In this document: positions 1 through 7,108 of the stretch, one piece after another
Numbering within the stretch: the first letter of the stretch is position 1
Layout: each line of letters opens with the position of its first letter
DNA from: Amycolatopsis iheyensis
GTDB taxonomy: Bacteria > Actinomycetota > Actinomycetes > Mycobacteriales > Pseudonocardiaceae
Assembly: GCF_024703995.1 (NCBI RefSeq)
Contig: NZ_JAMXQV010000019.1
Coordinates: forward strand, 152,261-216,260
Reading direction: 5' to 3'
Length of the DNA: 64,000 nucleotides
Made by a program: the position numbers and the translations under genes
Notes under the pieces: generated by a model
Seen by the model: only the letters and a program-made list of their open reading frames with translations
The model's database searches: none
Told to the model about the DNA's origin: nothing

Positions 1-376
1 CGGCCTTGCGGGTCAGGTCGACGACGCCGAGCACGCGCCCGACGTCGTCGGTCCGCTCGGTGAGCCGCCCGACCATCCGGACGGTCTCCCGCACGGTCAG
101 GTCCGGGGAGAACCCGCTCTCCTGCAGCATGATCCCCATCCGCGGCCGGACCGCGGCGCGGTCGCGGGGGTCCTTCCCGAACACGCGCACCGCGCCCGAG
201 GTCGGCGTGCGGTGGCCTTCGACCGTCTCCAGGGTCGAGGTCTTGCCCGCGCCGTTCGTGCCGAGCAGCGCGTACAGCTCTCCGGGTTCCACTTGGAACG
301 AAAGGTCCTTGACGGCGGGGAAGCCGTCGTAGGTGAGGGTGAGGCGATCGACGTCGATGACCGGTGTCGTGGACAT
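1..376 (-). CDS. ABC transporter ATP-binding protein (partial, C-terminus outside window)
   Basis: ATPase subunit of an ABC exporter, probably the DrrA-like drug or antibiotic type. The visible 125 codons start at an ATG whose complement lies at 374-376. They show an aromatic A-loop Tyr near residue 16, a Walker A GTNGAGKT at residues 39-46 and a Q-loop around MLQES. The signature motif, Walker B and the rest are beyond the window edge. It is divergent from a DesK-type histidine kinase and NarL-type regulator, the usual arrangement for exporters controlled by such a pair. The family is certain. The substrate is unknown. Confidence 0.9.
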   Translation of the reverse strand, partial: MSTTPVIDVDRLTLTYDGFPAVKDLSFQVEPGELYALLGTNGAGKTSTLETVEGHRTPTSGAVRVFGKDPRDRAAVRPRMGIMLQESGFSPDLTVRETVRMVGRLTERTDDVGRVLGVVDLTRKA

Positions 377-484
377 GCTCCGATTCCACCGGCTCGCGCC
401 GCCGCCGGGCAGTGCCACCACGTCACCCCGACACATGACGCAGTGTCACTGGTGGTGTCCGCGAAGCCCGATACGCTCGGGTTC

Positions 485-1624
485 ATGGAGGTGCCCACGA
501 TCGCGCGCAGGAGCACCTGGACCGGCGGGGCGGTCCAGGAGCGGCTGCGCCGGCTCAACCTGATCGTCACGATCCCGCCGCTCGCGTTGGTCGGCGTGCT
601 GCTGCTGGCGCTGACGGCCCGCTCGTGGTGGCACGTCGTGATCCAGCTCGTCGGGCTGGTCGCGGCCTTGGCGACGGCCGAACGCTGGACCGCGGGCGAC
701 TACCTCCGCGTCGCCCGGCCGAGCCTGGTCGTCACCGCGGTGGTCTGGCTGGCCGGGGCGCTGACCGACGACAGCGCCGCGTTCTACGGGCTGTCCCTGG
801 TGGGCTCGTTCCTCATCCCGCCACTGCGGCGCCACCGGCTCGCGGCCCTCTTCGGGCTCGGTGGCCTGGTCGCCGTCCTCGGCTCGGCGAACCTGCTGGC
901 GCACGAGGACCACCTCGTGCCCCGGCTGGTGCAGTTCGTCGCCGTCCCCGCGGTGGCCGTGCTGATCACGACCGCGTTCATGTTCGCCAGCCAGCGGTTC
1001 TTCGACCTGATCGCGGAGCTCGAGCAGTCGCGCGAGAAGGAGGCGGAGCTGGCCGTGGTGCGGGAGCGGGTCCGCTTCGCGAGCGACCTGCACGACATCC
1101 AGGGCCACACCCTGCACGTGGTGAAGCTGAAGGTGGCGCTGGCCGAGAAACTGCTGGACAGCGACGTCGACCGGGCGCGCGAGGAGCTGGGGGAGGTGCG
1201 CACGCTGGTCGGCGACACGATCGTCCAGACCAAGGAGCTCGTGTACGCCCACCGGCGGCTCAACCTGCCGGCCGAGCTGGAGAACGCGAAGAACCTGTTC
1301 GAAGCCGCCGGCATCCACGTGCGCGTCGAGCGGGAGTCCGAAGTGGACGATCAGGCCGGGCAGCTGCTCGGCCAGGTCCTGCGTGAGACGACGACCAACA
1401 TCCTGCGGCACGCCGAGGCGCGGCAGGTGCGGATCACGTTGGCGCGCCGCGGGATCGTCATCGTCAACGACGGCGTCGCCGAGACCGGGCCGCCGGAGCT
1501 GTCCGGGCTTTCGGCGCTGCGGCAGCGGCTGGCCGAGCGCGGTGGCGAGCTGGAAGTGTCGCGCGCGGACGGTCGCTTCCGGACGGCGGCGGCGTTCCCC
1601 GCGTCGAAGGAGGACGCCCGATGA
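485..1624 (+). CDS. DesK-family sensor histidine kinase
   Basis: Membrane sensor kinase of 379 aa that phosphorylates the regulator encoded next. Residues about 25-175 are a run of hydrophobic helices with very short loops and no large external domain, as in DesK-like membrane or cell-envelope sensors. A HisKA_3 dimerisation domain follows with the phospho-acceptor in DLHDIQGH (His203). The HATPase domain has the N-box ETTTNILRH. I chose the ATG at 485, because in-frame upstream starts would run into the divergent ABC gene. The stop overlaps the next start by 4 bases, so the pair is translationally coupled. The signal sensed is unknown. Confidence 0.92.
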   Translation: MEVPTIARRSTWTGGAVQERLRRLNLIVTIPPLALVGVLLLALTARSWWHVVIQLVGLVAALATAERWTAGDYLRVARPSLVVTAVVWLAGALTDDSAAFYGLSLVGSFLIPPLRRHRLAALFGLGGLVAVLGSANLLAHEDHLVPRLVQFVAVPAVAVLITTAFMFASQRFFDLIAELEQSREKEAELAVVRERVRFASDLHDIQGHTLHVVKLKVALAEKLLDSDVDRAREELGEVRTLVGDTIVQTKELVYAHRRLNLPAELENAKNLFEAAGIHVRVERESEVDDQAGQLLGQVLRETTTNILRHAEARQVRITLARRGIVIVNDGVAETGPPELSGLSALRQRLAERGGELEVSRADGRFRTAAAFPASKEDAR

Positions 1625-2223
1625 CCACCGTGGTGCTCGCCGACGACGAAGCCCTGCTCCGCAAGGCGCTGGCGGCACTGCTGCCGCTCGAGGGCGAGAT
1701 CACCGTGCTCGCCGAGGCCGAAGACGGCGAACAGGCGGTGGCCGCCACCCTGCGGCACGAGCCGGACGTGCTCGTCATCGACCTCGAGATGCCGAACGTC
1801 GACGGGCTCGGCGCGGTCGCGCAGATCCGGCGCGCCCGGCCGCGGCAGGTGATCCTCATGCTGACCCGCCACGCCCGGCCCGGCGTCCTGCGCAAGGCGC
1901 TGAAGCTCGGCGTCCAGGGGTTCGTCAGCAAGTCGGCGGAGCCGGCGCACATCACGTCGGTGATCAAGACGCTGCACGCGGGCAAGCGCTGGATCGACCC
2001 CGACGTCTCGGCGCTGGCCGTCGTCGACGACTGCCCGCTGACGGACCGCGAGATCGACGTCCTGCGGGCGACGCGGGAAGGCTTTTCGGTCGCCGACATC
2101 GCCGGGCAGCTGCACCTCGCGGAGGGCACGGTGCGCAACTACCTGTCGAACGCGATGCAGAAGACGCAGACCCGCACGCGCCACGAAGCCGCCCGCTACG
2201 CCCGTGAGCACGACTGGCTGTAG
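1621..2223 (+). CDS. NarL/FixJ-family response regulator
   Basis: Cytoplasmic DNA-binding response regulator of 200 aa. The N-terminal receiver domain has acidic residues D8-D9, phosphorylatable D54 (in VIDLEMPN) and a Lys near 104. The C-terminal LuxR-type helix-turn-helix is at about 135-195 (LTDREIDVLRA, then VADIAGQLHLAEGTVRNYLS). ATG overlaps the kinase stop by 4 bases, so they form one operon. By analogy with DesR-type systems, it probably controls the divergent ABC transporter. That target is inference from position. Confidence 0.92.
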   Translation: MTTVVLADDEALLRKALAALLPLEGEITVLAEAEDGEQAVAATLRHEPDVLVIDLEMPNVDGLGAVAQIRRARPRQVILMLTRHARPGVLRKALKLGVQGFVSKSAEPAHITSVIKTLHAGKRWIDPDVSALAVVDDCPLTDREIDVLRATREGFSVADIAGQLHLAEGTVRNYLSNAMQKTQTRTRHEAARYAREHDWL

Positions 2224-2226
2224 GGC

Positions 2227-2979
2227 TCAGCCGACCGTGGCCGCGATCCGCAGGGCGTCGGAGAGGGTGAACGCGCCTTCGAGCCGGAAGGTGACGGCGC
2301 CGCGTTGCCACACCAGCGTCTGCGCGCTGAGGCGAGCCGTTTCGTGGTGCCACTCGCCGGTGCGGTCGATGTAGAGCAGCTCGTGGGGCCGGTCGACCCA
2401 GATGGCCGGCACGCCGTCGACGTCGACCGCCTGCCCGCCGGCCATCGACAGGAACTTCTCGAACGCCGGCCCGAGCTGCCCGTCGAACTCGTCGAGCCGG
2501 AGGGCGACCGGCCCGGCGGTGGCCGGGGGCCGGCCCGGTCCGGCCTGGTAGAGCAGCGACACCACGCGCGTCGGCTCGTCGGCGACCCGCACGTCGTCCG
2601 GGTAGCCGAGGGCGGCCGGCACGCTGATCGGGAACGCGGCCAGGTGGCGGGCTTCGCCGAGGTCGACCGAGCGCTCGCCGGGGAGCAGACCTTGCTCGCG
2701 GATCGCGGGCCCGGGCTCCTCACGCAGCTCGATGCCGGCGAACCGCAGCAGGTCCGTCACGGTCGCGCGCACCGCGGGCGACACCGTGACCGCGATGGCG
2801 AAGGCCAGCACGAGCGCCGCGGCGACGGTCGCCCAGCGGGGGAGCACCGGCCGTCGTCGCGGCGGCGTGGCCAGCCGGGCCAGGACGGCCTCGCGCACGT
2901 CGGGCGCCGGCGGCACGTCGAGCCGGTCGCCGAGGTCGCGCAGGGCGGCGGCGAGCCGGTCGTCCCGGGGCTCAGTCAC
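2227..2979 (-). CDS. membrane-anchored ECF sigma partner (anti-sigma-like, DUF4367-like)
   Basis: Protein of 250 aa with a short cytoplasmic N-terminus, one membrane helix at about residues 48-68 and an extracytoplasmic domain of about 180 residues that resembles DUF4367 (a FPISVPAALGYP segment). Start chosen at GTG 2979, which overlaps the end of the upstream ECF sigma gene by 8 bases. That coupling and the topology suggest it restrains the sigma factor. The cytoplasmic part lacks a zinc anti-sigma HxxxCxxC motif, so the binding mode is not the canonical one. It could alternatively be a sigma-dependent surface protein. It ends 3 bases from the stop of the convergent response regulator. Confidence 0.7.
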   Translation of the reverse strand: MTEPRDDRLAAALRDLGDRLDVPPAPDVREAVLARLATPPRRRPVLPRWATVAAALVLAFAIAVTVSPAVRATVTDLLRFAGIELREEPGPAIREQGLLPGERSVDLGEARHLAAFPISVPAALGYPDDVRVADEPTRVVSLLYQAGPGRPPATAGPVALRLDEFDGQLGPAFEKFLSMAGGQAVDVDGVPAIWVDRPHELLYIDRTGEWHHETARLSAQTLVWQRGAVTFRLEGAFTLSDALRIAATVG

Positions 2980-3499
2980 CGACGACCTCCTTGTCCGGCT
3001 CGGCCAGCAGCTCCCGCAGCCGGGCGAACGCACGGTGCCCGCGGGACTTCACCGAACCCCGCGGGCAGCCGAGCACCTCCGCCGTCTCCCCTTCGGTGAG
3101 GTCGAGGAAGTACCGGCAGATCACCACGGCCCGGTTCTTCTCCGGCAGCGTCCGCACCGCGTCGAGCAGCGCGGTGTCCGGGAACGCCCGGCTCTCGGGA
3201 CCGTCGGCGTGGGTCGGCTCTTGGCGCGCGGCGCGCAGTTCCGTCGCGGCGCGCCGCCGCCGGGAGCGGACCAGGTTGTGCGTCTCGTTCGCGACGATCC
3301 GCAGCAGCCACGCCCGGAACGAGGCACCGCCGCGGAACGACGAAAGCGCCCGGAACGCCTTCACGAACGCCTCCTGGACGACGTCCTCGGCCTCGTGCCC
3401 GGCGCCCAGCAGGTAGGCCGTCCGGTGGGCGAGCGCGGTGTAGCGGTCGACCAGCGTCCCGTAGGCCGCCGGGTCGCCGCCGAGAATCCGCGCCACCAC
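2972..3499 (-). CDS. ECF-family RNA polymerase sigma factor
   Basis: Sigma factor of 175 aa with only regions 2 and 4. Region 2 spans about 10-80 (helix AEDVVQEAFVKAFR, core-binding FRAWLLRIVANE). Region 4 spans about 112-165 (TEGETAEVLGCPRGSVKSR helix-turn-helix). GTG start at 3499 follows a purine-rich AAGGGGGG. An in-frame stop lies upstream, so few other starts are possible. It is cotranscribed with its membrane partner and probably autoregulated, because a promoter with a GGAACC box reads into it and a twin faces the divergent gene. The inducing stress is unknown. Confidence 0.9.
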   Translation of the reverse strand: MVARILGGDPAAYGTLVDRYTALAHRTAYLLGAGHEAEDVVQEAFVKAFRALSSFRGGASFRAWLLRIVANETHNLVRSRRRRAATELRAARQEPTHADGPESRAFPDTALLDAVRTLPEKNRAVVICRYFLDLTEGETAEVLGCPRGSVKSRGHRAFARLRELLAEPDKEVVGD

Positions 3500-3541
3500 T
3501 TCGTCGTCGTCCGTCGGCCCGCCCCCCTTTGCCCACCCCTT

Positions 3542-3568
3542 CTACACCGCCGGCGCCCGGAAGGTTCC
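3542..3568 (-). promoter_or_regulatory. candidate ECF promoter for the sigma operon
   Basis: On the minus strand, GGAACC (3563-3568), a 14-base spacer, then GGTGTAG (3542-3548). Element sequences and spacing match the promoter on the opposite strand at 3570-3596, so I read it as the autoregulatory promoter of the ECF sigma gene. Transcription would start near 3535, leaving a short leader that includes the purine-rich ribosome site. Confidence 0.6.
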
Positions 3569-3569
3569 G

Positions 3570-3596
3570 GGAACCGGTCAAGCCGCCGCGGTGTAG
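3570..3596 (+). promoter_or_regulatory. candidate ECF promoter for the exported-protein gene
   Basis: GGAACC at 3570-3575, 14 bases, GGTGTAG at 3590-3596, identical in elements and spacing to the minus-strand promoter. The next gene starts at 3604, only 7 bases after the -10-like box, so the transcript is probably leaderless. The two CTACACC/GGTGTAG boxes also form the ends of an inverted repeat. Confidence 0.6.
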
Positions 3597-3603
3597 GGCG
3601 GAC

Positions 3604-4206
3604 ATGAAGCTGCGACTCGTCCTGGCGCTCGGCGCCGCCCTGGTGACCCTGCTGGTGTCGACGCCCGCCGCGGTGGCGGGCAACTGGGCCACGACCTACC
3701 TCGACCCGCTGCCCGAGACCCTGCGGGCCGGGCAGCCCTACACCGTCGGCTACTGGGTGCTGCAGCACGGTTCCCACCCCAGCTACGGAGAGCTGGGCCC
3801 GACGGCCCTCGTGCTGACCCCCGCGCAGGGCGACCCCGTCGTCTTCCCCGGAGTCGCTCTGCGCGAGCCCGCGCACTACGCGGCGGCGATCGCCGTGCCC
3901 ACCGACGGCGTCTGGCGGGTCTCGGCCCGGCAGGGCATCTTCGCCGGCTACGACATCGGCACGCTCACCCTGCCCGGCCGCCTGGAGATCACCCCGCCGC
4001 CGGCCCCGATGCCGGCGGGCGAACCGTTGCCGTGGGGCGCGATCCGGCCTCCGGTGAACCCCGTGAGCGGCGGGGGAGCGGTCCAAGCCGCGCCTGAGCG
4101 GCCCACGTCTTTCGGGTCGGTGCTGCTCGTCACCGGTCTGGTGATCGTCGTGGGTGCCGGGCTCGTCGGTGGTCTTCGGTGGCGGAGGCGGGCTCAGCAC
4201 CGGTAG
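3604..4206 (+). CDS. exported protein with C-terminal membrane anchor, likely ECF regulon member
   Basis: Protein of 200 aa: Sec signal peptide (about 1-25, ending AVAG), a beta-rich extracytoplasmic domain (about 26-135), a Pro/Gly-rich linker, then one hydrophobic helix (about 170-190) and a basic RWRRRAQHR tail. The overall plan resembles YtkA/CopC-like small cell-envelope domains, but I see no metal-ligand pattern and assign no function. ATG 3604 is the first start after the promoter and has no ribosome site, fitting a leaderless transcript. Its divergent, promoter-matched position makes it a probable target of the neighbouring ECF sigma factor. The last 13 bases overlap the convergent gene. 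Confidence 0.75.
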   Translation: MKLRLVLALGAALVTLLVSTPAAVAGNWATTYLDPLPETLRAGQPYTVGYWVLQHGSHPSYGELGPTALVLTPAQGDPVVFPGVALREPAHYAAAIAVPTDGVWRVSARQGIFAGYDIGTLTLPGRLEITPPPAPMPAGEPLPWGAIRPPVNPVSGGGAVQAAPERPTSFGSVLLVTGLVIVVGAGLVGGLRWRRRAQHR

Positions 4207-4760
4207 GTCAGCAACGCGAGACCGGCGCCGACCGTGCGGTTGGCCACCAGCCGTGCGGGCTTGACGACGTCGGTGGCCGGGAAGAGCCGCGCGCCCGCGC
4301 CGGCCACGAACGGGTAGGTCATCAGGCGCAGCTCGTCGGCCAGGTCGTGCTCGAGCAGGGTGTGCACGAGCCGGCCACTGCCGTAGACGACGATCTCCCC
4401 GGCCACGCCCTCCTTCAGCTCCTTGACCGCGGTGACGACGTCGCCGCCCAGGACGGTCGTCTCACCCCAGCCCTCGACGGCCGACGACGACACGACGTAC
4501 TTCGGCAGGGCGCGCAGCCGGTCCGCCCACTCGCCGGGCCGGGACGGCCAGCCGCGGGAGCGGAAGTACCCGTAGGTGCGCCTTCCCATCAGCAGGACTT
4601 CGGCGCCCAGCGCCTCTTCGAACTCGGCCTTCGCCCACGCCTCCCGGTCGGTGTCCGCGATCCGGGTGAACCAGCTGCCGCGGCCGGTGCCCTCGTCCCC
4701 GGTCGGGTCCTGGACGACTCCGTCGAGCGTGACGTTCGCACTGACGATGATTTTTCCCAT
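4194..4760 (-). CDS. dihydrofolate reductase-fold protein (RibD C-terminal family)
   Basis: Cytoplasmic protein of 188 aa of the DHFR/RibD_C family. It begins MGKIIVSANVTLDG, contains LLMGRRTYGYF (nucleotide-binding helix start) and ends with a VVYGSGRLVHTLLEHDLADEL segment and VAGAGARLFP. These are typical of stand-alone YwjB/YyaP-type proteins, whose substrate is unknown and which are not the folate-pathway enzyme. The start has a purine-poor leader. It overlaps the convergent exported-protein gene by 13 bases and is divergent from the sigma factor at 4856. Confidence 0.88.
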   Translation of the reverse strand: MGKIIVSANVTLDGVVQDPTGDEGTGRGSWFTRIADTDREAWAKAEFEEALGAEVLLMGRRTYGYFRSRGWPSRPGEWADRLRALPKYVVSSSAVEGWGETTVLGGDVVTAVKELKEGVAGEIVVYGSGRLVHTLLEHDLADELRLMTYPFVAGAGARLFPATDVVKPARLVANRTVGAGLALLTYRC

Positions 4761-4782
4761 GCCCCTACCGACGCCGGCCGGC

Positions 4783-4809
4783 CGCGAAAGGGGGCGCGCC
4801 CCTTTCGCG
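4783..4809. promoter_or_regulatory. 11-bp inverted repeat between divergent starts
   Basis: Arms CGCGAAAGGGG and CCCCTTTCGCG with a 5-base centre lie between the start of the DHFR-fold gene and that of the sigma factor at 4856. The position fits an operator or leader hairpin for the divergent pair. No regulator is assigned. Confidence 0.4.
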
Positions 4810-4855
4810 TTCGCGGCGGCGTCCGTACAGGATGAACGCGAGGAGAGGCGGACCG

Positions 4856-5851
4856 ATGGCGGGAACCGAGCTGATCGACCGGGCGCGGGCGGGCGACGGT
4901 GAGGCGTTCCGGGCGCTGACCGAGCCGCACCGCCGGGAGCTGCAGGTGCACTGCTACCGGATGCTCGGCTCGTTCCAGGACGCCGAGGACGCGCTGCAGG
5001 ACACCCTGCTGGACGCCTGGCGCGGCCTCGGCGGGTTCGACGGCCGCGCCTCGATCCGCACCTGGCTCTACCGGATCGCCACCAACCGCTGCCTCAGCGC
5101 CCTGCGCACGGCCGCGCGCCGCCCGGCCAAGGCGTGGGACATCCCCGGCGTCGAGCCGCCCGAGCCGACCCGGCTCGGCGAGGTCGTCTGGCTCGAGCCG
5201 TATCCCGACACTCTCCTCGAAGGCGCGTTCGCCGTGCCGCTCGGCCCGGAAGCCCGGTACGAGCAAAGCGAAGCCATCTCGCTCGCGTTCGTCACCGCGC
5301 TCCAGCTGCTGCCGCCCCGGCAGGTGGCGGTGCTGGTGCTGCGGGACGTCCTCGGTTTCCCGGCGAGCGACGTCGCGGCGATGCTGGACACCACGGTCGA
5401 CTCGGTGAAGAGCGCCCTCAAACGAGCCCGCGCCGGCCTGCGGCACCGGGAGCCGGGCAACCCGCCGGCCGGGGCCGCGATCGTCGCCGACTTCGTACGC
5501 GCCTGGGAGGACGCCGACATCGCTGCCTTGGTGGCCCTGCTGACCGACGACGTCTTCATGTCCATGCCGCCGCTGCCCCTCGAGTACGAGGGCCGGGACG
5601 TCGTCGCCGGCTTCTGCGCCCGCCTGTTCGGCGCGGGCCGCCGCTTCGACCTCGTGCCGACCCGCGCGAACGGCCAGCCCGCGTTCGGCGCCTACCTGCG
5701 CGCGCCGTCCGGGGCCCGGCACGGGACCGGGTTGTACGTGCTCACCCTGGCCCGCGACGGGATCCGCGCGATGACGCGGTTCGAGAACAGCGTGCTGCCC
5801 GCGTTCGGGCTGCCGCGCTCGCTGCCCGAGGTCAGCCGTCGACGAACGTGA
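4856..5851 (+). CDS. ECF sigma factor with C-terminal SnoaL-like domain
   Basis: Protein of 331 aa: sigma region 2 (about 10-80, FQDAEDALQDTLLDAW, IRTWLYRIATNRCL), region 4 (about 135-190, LPPRQVAVLVLRDV, VDSVKSALKRAR) and a C-terminal NTF2/SnoaL-like domain (about 200-320) that replaces a separate anti-sigma factor in ECF41/56-type sigma factors. I chose ATG 4856, preceded by AGGAGAGG, over the in-frame ATG at 4832. Its 3' part (from 5681) is repeated twice downstream with one-base frame change per unit, so only this first copy is intact. Targets unknown. Confidence 0.9.
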   Translation: MAGTELIDRARAGDGEAFRALTEPHRRELQVHCYRMLGSFQDAEDALQDTLLDAWRGLGGFDGRASIRTWLYRIATNRCLSALRTAARRPAKAWDIPGVEPPEPTRLGEVVWLEPYPDTLLEGAFAVPLGPEARYEQSEAISLAFVTALQLLPPRQVAVLVLRDVLGFPASDVAAMLDTTVDSVKSALKRARAGLRHREPGNPPAGAAIVADFVRAWEDADIAALVALLTDDVFMSMPPLPLEYEGRDVVAGFCARLFGAGRRFDLVPTRANGQPAFGAYLRAPSGARHGTGLYVLTLARDGIRAMTRFENSVLPAFGLPRSLPEVSRRRT

Positions 5852-5910
5852 CGGTTTCGGCGAGCGGCGCCCGGCCGGTCCGCGGGTGGTGCACCGCGGT
5901 GTCCTCGAAC
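5834..5910 (-). pseudogene. 3' end of a lost convergent gene, inside each repeat unit
   Basis: On the minus strand of unit 1 a frame reads RRFEDTAVHHPRTGRAP, then LAETVTFVDG and a stop at about 5834. Its codons are strongly GC at the third position, as in real genes of this window. The same end recurs in unit 2. No intact gene of this frame remains downstream, so the body of the convergent gene appears deleted. The family was not recognised. Confidence 0.4.
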
Positions 5911-6083
5911 CGGCGTTCGGCGCCTACCTGCGTGCGCCGTCGGGGGTCCGGCACGGGACCGGGTTGTACGTGCTCACCCTGGCCCACGACGGGATCCGTG
6001 CGATGACGAGGTTCGAGAACAGCGTGCTGCCCGCGTTCGGGCTGCCGCGCTCGCTGCCCGAGGTCAGCCGTCGACGAACGTGA
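5886..6083 (+). pseudogene. sigma-factor tail copy 2 (non-functional remnant)
   Basis: A 65-codon frame whose C-terminal part repeats the last about 57 residues of the sigma factor (FGAYLRAPSG to LPEVSRRRT) behind a short unrelated N-terminus from the intergenic part of the unit. It has no sigma region 2 or 4 and no convincing ribosome site. A third copy, cut and fused to unique sequence, lies at 6118-6354. I treat both as by-products of the tandem duplication. Confidence 0.7.
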
Positions 6084-6397
6084 CGGTTTCGGCGAGCGGC
6101 GCCCGGCCGGTCCGCGGGTGGTGCACCGCGGTGTCCTCGAACCGGCGTTCGGCGCCTACCTGCGTGCGCCGTCGGGGGTCCGGCACGGGACCGGGTTGTA
6201 CGTGCTCACCCTGGCCCACGACGGGATCCGTGCGATGACGAGGTTCGAGAACAGCGTGCTGCCCGCGTTCGGGCTGCCGCGCTCGCTGCCCGAACGGTCC
6301 GCGGGTACCGGCCGGCGTCGGACCACTGCGGCCGGCCCGTGGCGGTCGAGGTAGGAACCCGCTCACCTGCCCGGGTTCCCCGGAAACCGCAACTCGC

Positions 6398-6425
6398 TTG
6401 CCAAGTATGAACGTGCGTACATACT
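6398..6425 (+). promoter_or_regulatory. promoter and operator of the SMR/TetR operon
   Basis: A 22-bp imperfect palindrome (6404-6425) with outer arms AGTATG and CATACT and inner ACG/CGT lies between TTGCCA (-35, 6398-6403) and a -10 region around TACATACT. The SMR start codon is 10 bases further on. Binding here would block polymerase, so this is the likely site of the TetR protein encoded third in the operon. Confidence 0.6.
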
Positions 6426-6434
6426 CTGGCCGGT

Positions 6435-6749
6435 ATGACGATCGTGGTGCTCGCCCTGGCCATCGCCTCGGGGCTGTCGGGAACGCTCTTCACCCGCGCG
6501 TCGCACGGGTTCACGCGGTGGGCGAGCGCGCTGGCCGCCGTCGTGTCATTCGCGATGGCCACCCTGTTGCTGTCCTGGCTGGTCCAGCGGCTGCCGGTCG
6601 GGCTCGTCTACGCGGTGTGGACCGGCACCGCGGCGGTGGTGCTGGTGATCGTCGACCGGATCTTCTTCGCGGTGCGCACCACGCCGGTGCAGCTCGCCGG
6701 CATGGCCGTGACCCTGGCCGGCGTGACGATCCTGGGGATCGCGGGATGA
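6435..6749 (+). CDS. SMR-family small multidrug transporter subunit lacking the conserved Glu
   Basis: Four-helix inner-membrane protein of 104 aa of the small multidrug resistance family. Aligning on the shared SxGFTR and YxxW motifs (HGFTRWAS; VYAVWTG), the membrane glutamate that carries proton and drug in EmrE (Glu14) is Gly13 here, while Tyr and Trp of the YAVW motif are kept. The next gene encodes a second SMR subunit that has the Glu, and the two overlap by 4 bases. The pair therefore looks like an obligate heterodimer such as EbrAB or YkkCD. Exported substrate unknown. Confidence 0.9.
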   Translation: MTIVVLALAIASGLSGTLFTRASHGFTRWASALAAVVSFAMATLLLSWLVQRLPVGLVYAVWTGTAAVVLVIVDRIFFAVRTTPVQLAGMAVTLAGVTILGIAG

Positions 6750-7108
6750 GCCCGCTGCGCGGATGGCTGTGCCTGGCCGCCACGGTGGTCCTCGAAATGG
6801 TGGCGACGCTGGCGTTGAAGGCGTCGCACGGGTTCACGGTCCTGGCGCCGTCGGTGGTTTCGGTCGCCGGTTACGCCGCGACGACCGTCGCGCTGGCCTT
6901 CGCGCTGAAGGTGGTGCCGGTGAGCGTGGCCTACGTGATCTGGACCGGTGCCGGAACCGCCGGGGTCGCGTTGCTGGCGGCGGTGCTCTTCGCCGACCGG
7001 CTGTCCCCGGCGGCGTGGGTCGGCGTCGCGCTCGTGGTGGTCGGTGTCATGCTGATCAACGCGAGGAAGCGGGAGGAACCCGGTGCGGCCGAAGAACACG
7101 CCGAATGA
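6746..7108 (+). CDS. SMR-family small multidrug transporter subunit with conserved Glu
   Basis: Second SMR subunit, 120 aa, four predicted helices plus a charged tail (RKREEPGAAEEHAE). The essential membrane glutamate is present as Glu17 (VVLEMVATLALK), and VAYVIWTG matches the family's helix-3 motif. The start ATG overlaps the previous stop (ATGA). Together with the upstream Glu-less subunit it should form an asymmetric proton-driven exporter in the cytoplasmic membrane. Its last 26 bases overlap the TetR gene, so all three are cotranscribed and probably drug-inducible. Confidence 0.9.
   Translation: MSPLRGWLCLAATVVLEMVATLALKASHGFTVLAPSVVSVAGYAATTVALAFALKVVPVSVAYVIWTGAGTAGVALLAAVLFADRLSPAAWVGVALVVVGVMLINARKREEPGAAEEHAE

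Larger units (their letters stand above)
5681..6292 (+). repeat. 232-bp tandem repeat of the sigma-factor 3' end and the junction beyond it
   Basis: Unit 1 is 5681-5912, unit 2 is 5913-6144, unit 3 is 6145 to about 6292. The period is 232 bp, so each unit shifts frame. Units 2 and 3 are identical over their shared 148 bp, while unit 1, inside the live gene, differs at several positions (GCGCGCGCC versus GCGTGCGCC, for example). This points to two duplication steps. Each full unit also holds the tail of a minus-strand frame ending ETVTFVDG-stop. Unit 3 loses about 46 bp and then runs into unique sequence. Confidence 0.9.

Noticed and set aside
5681..6292. Assembly error as the cause of the sigma-tail repeats
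   Set aside because: Unit 1 differs from unit 2 at several bases and unit 3 has its own deletion, which simple read duplication would not give. It is not fully excluded without reads, since units 2 and 3 are identical where both exist.
5886..6354. Two small genes of 65 and 78 codons after the sigma factor
   Set aside because: Both are copies of the sigma-factor tail inside tandem repeats, without regulatory signals or complete domains.
6361..6434. Guanidine (ykkC-type) riboswitch before the SMR genes
   Set aside because: The leader between the promoter and ATG is only about 10 bases and contains no conserved guanidine-aptamer sequence. The palindrome explains regulation better.
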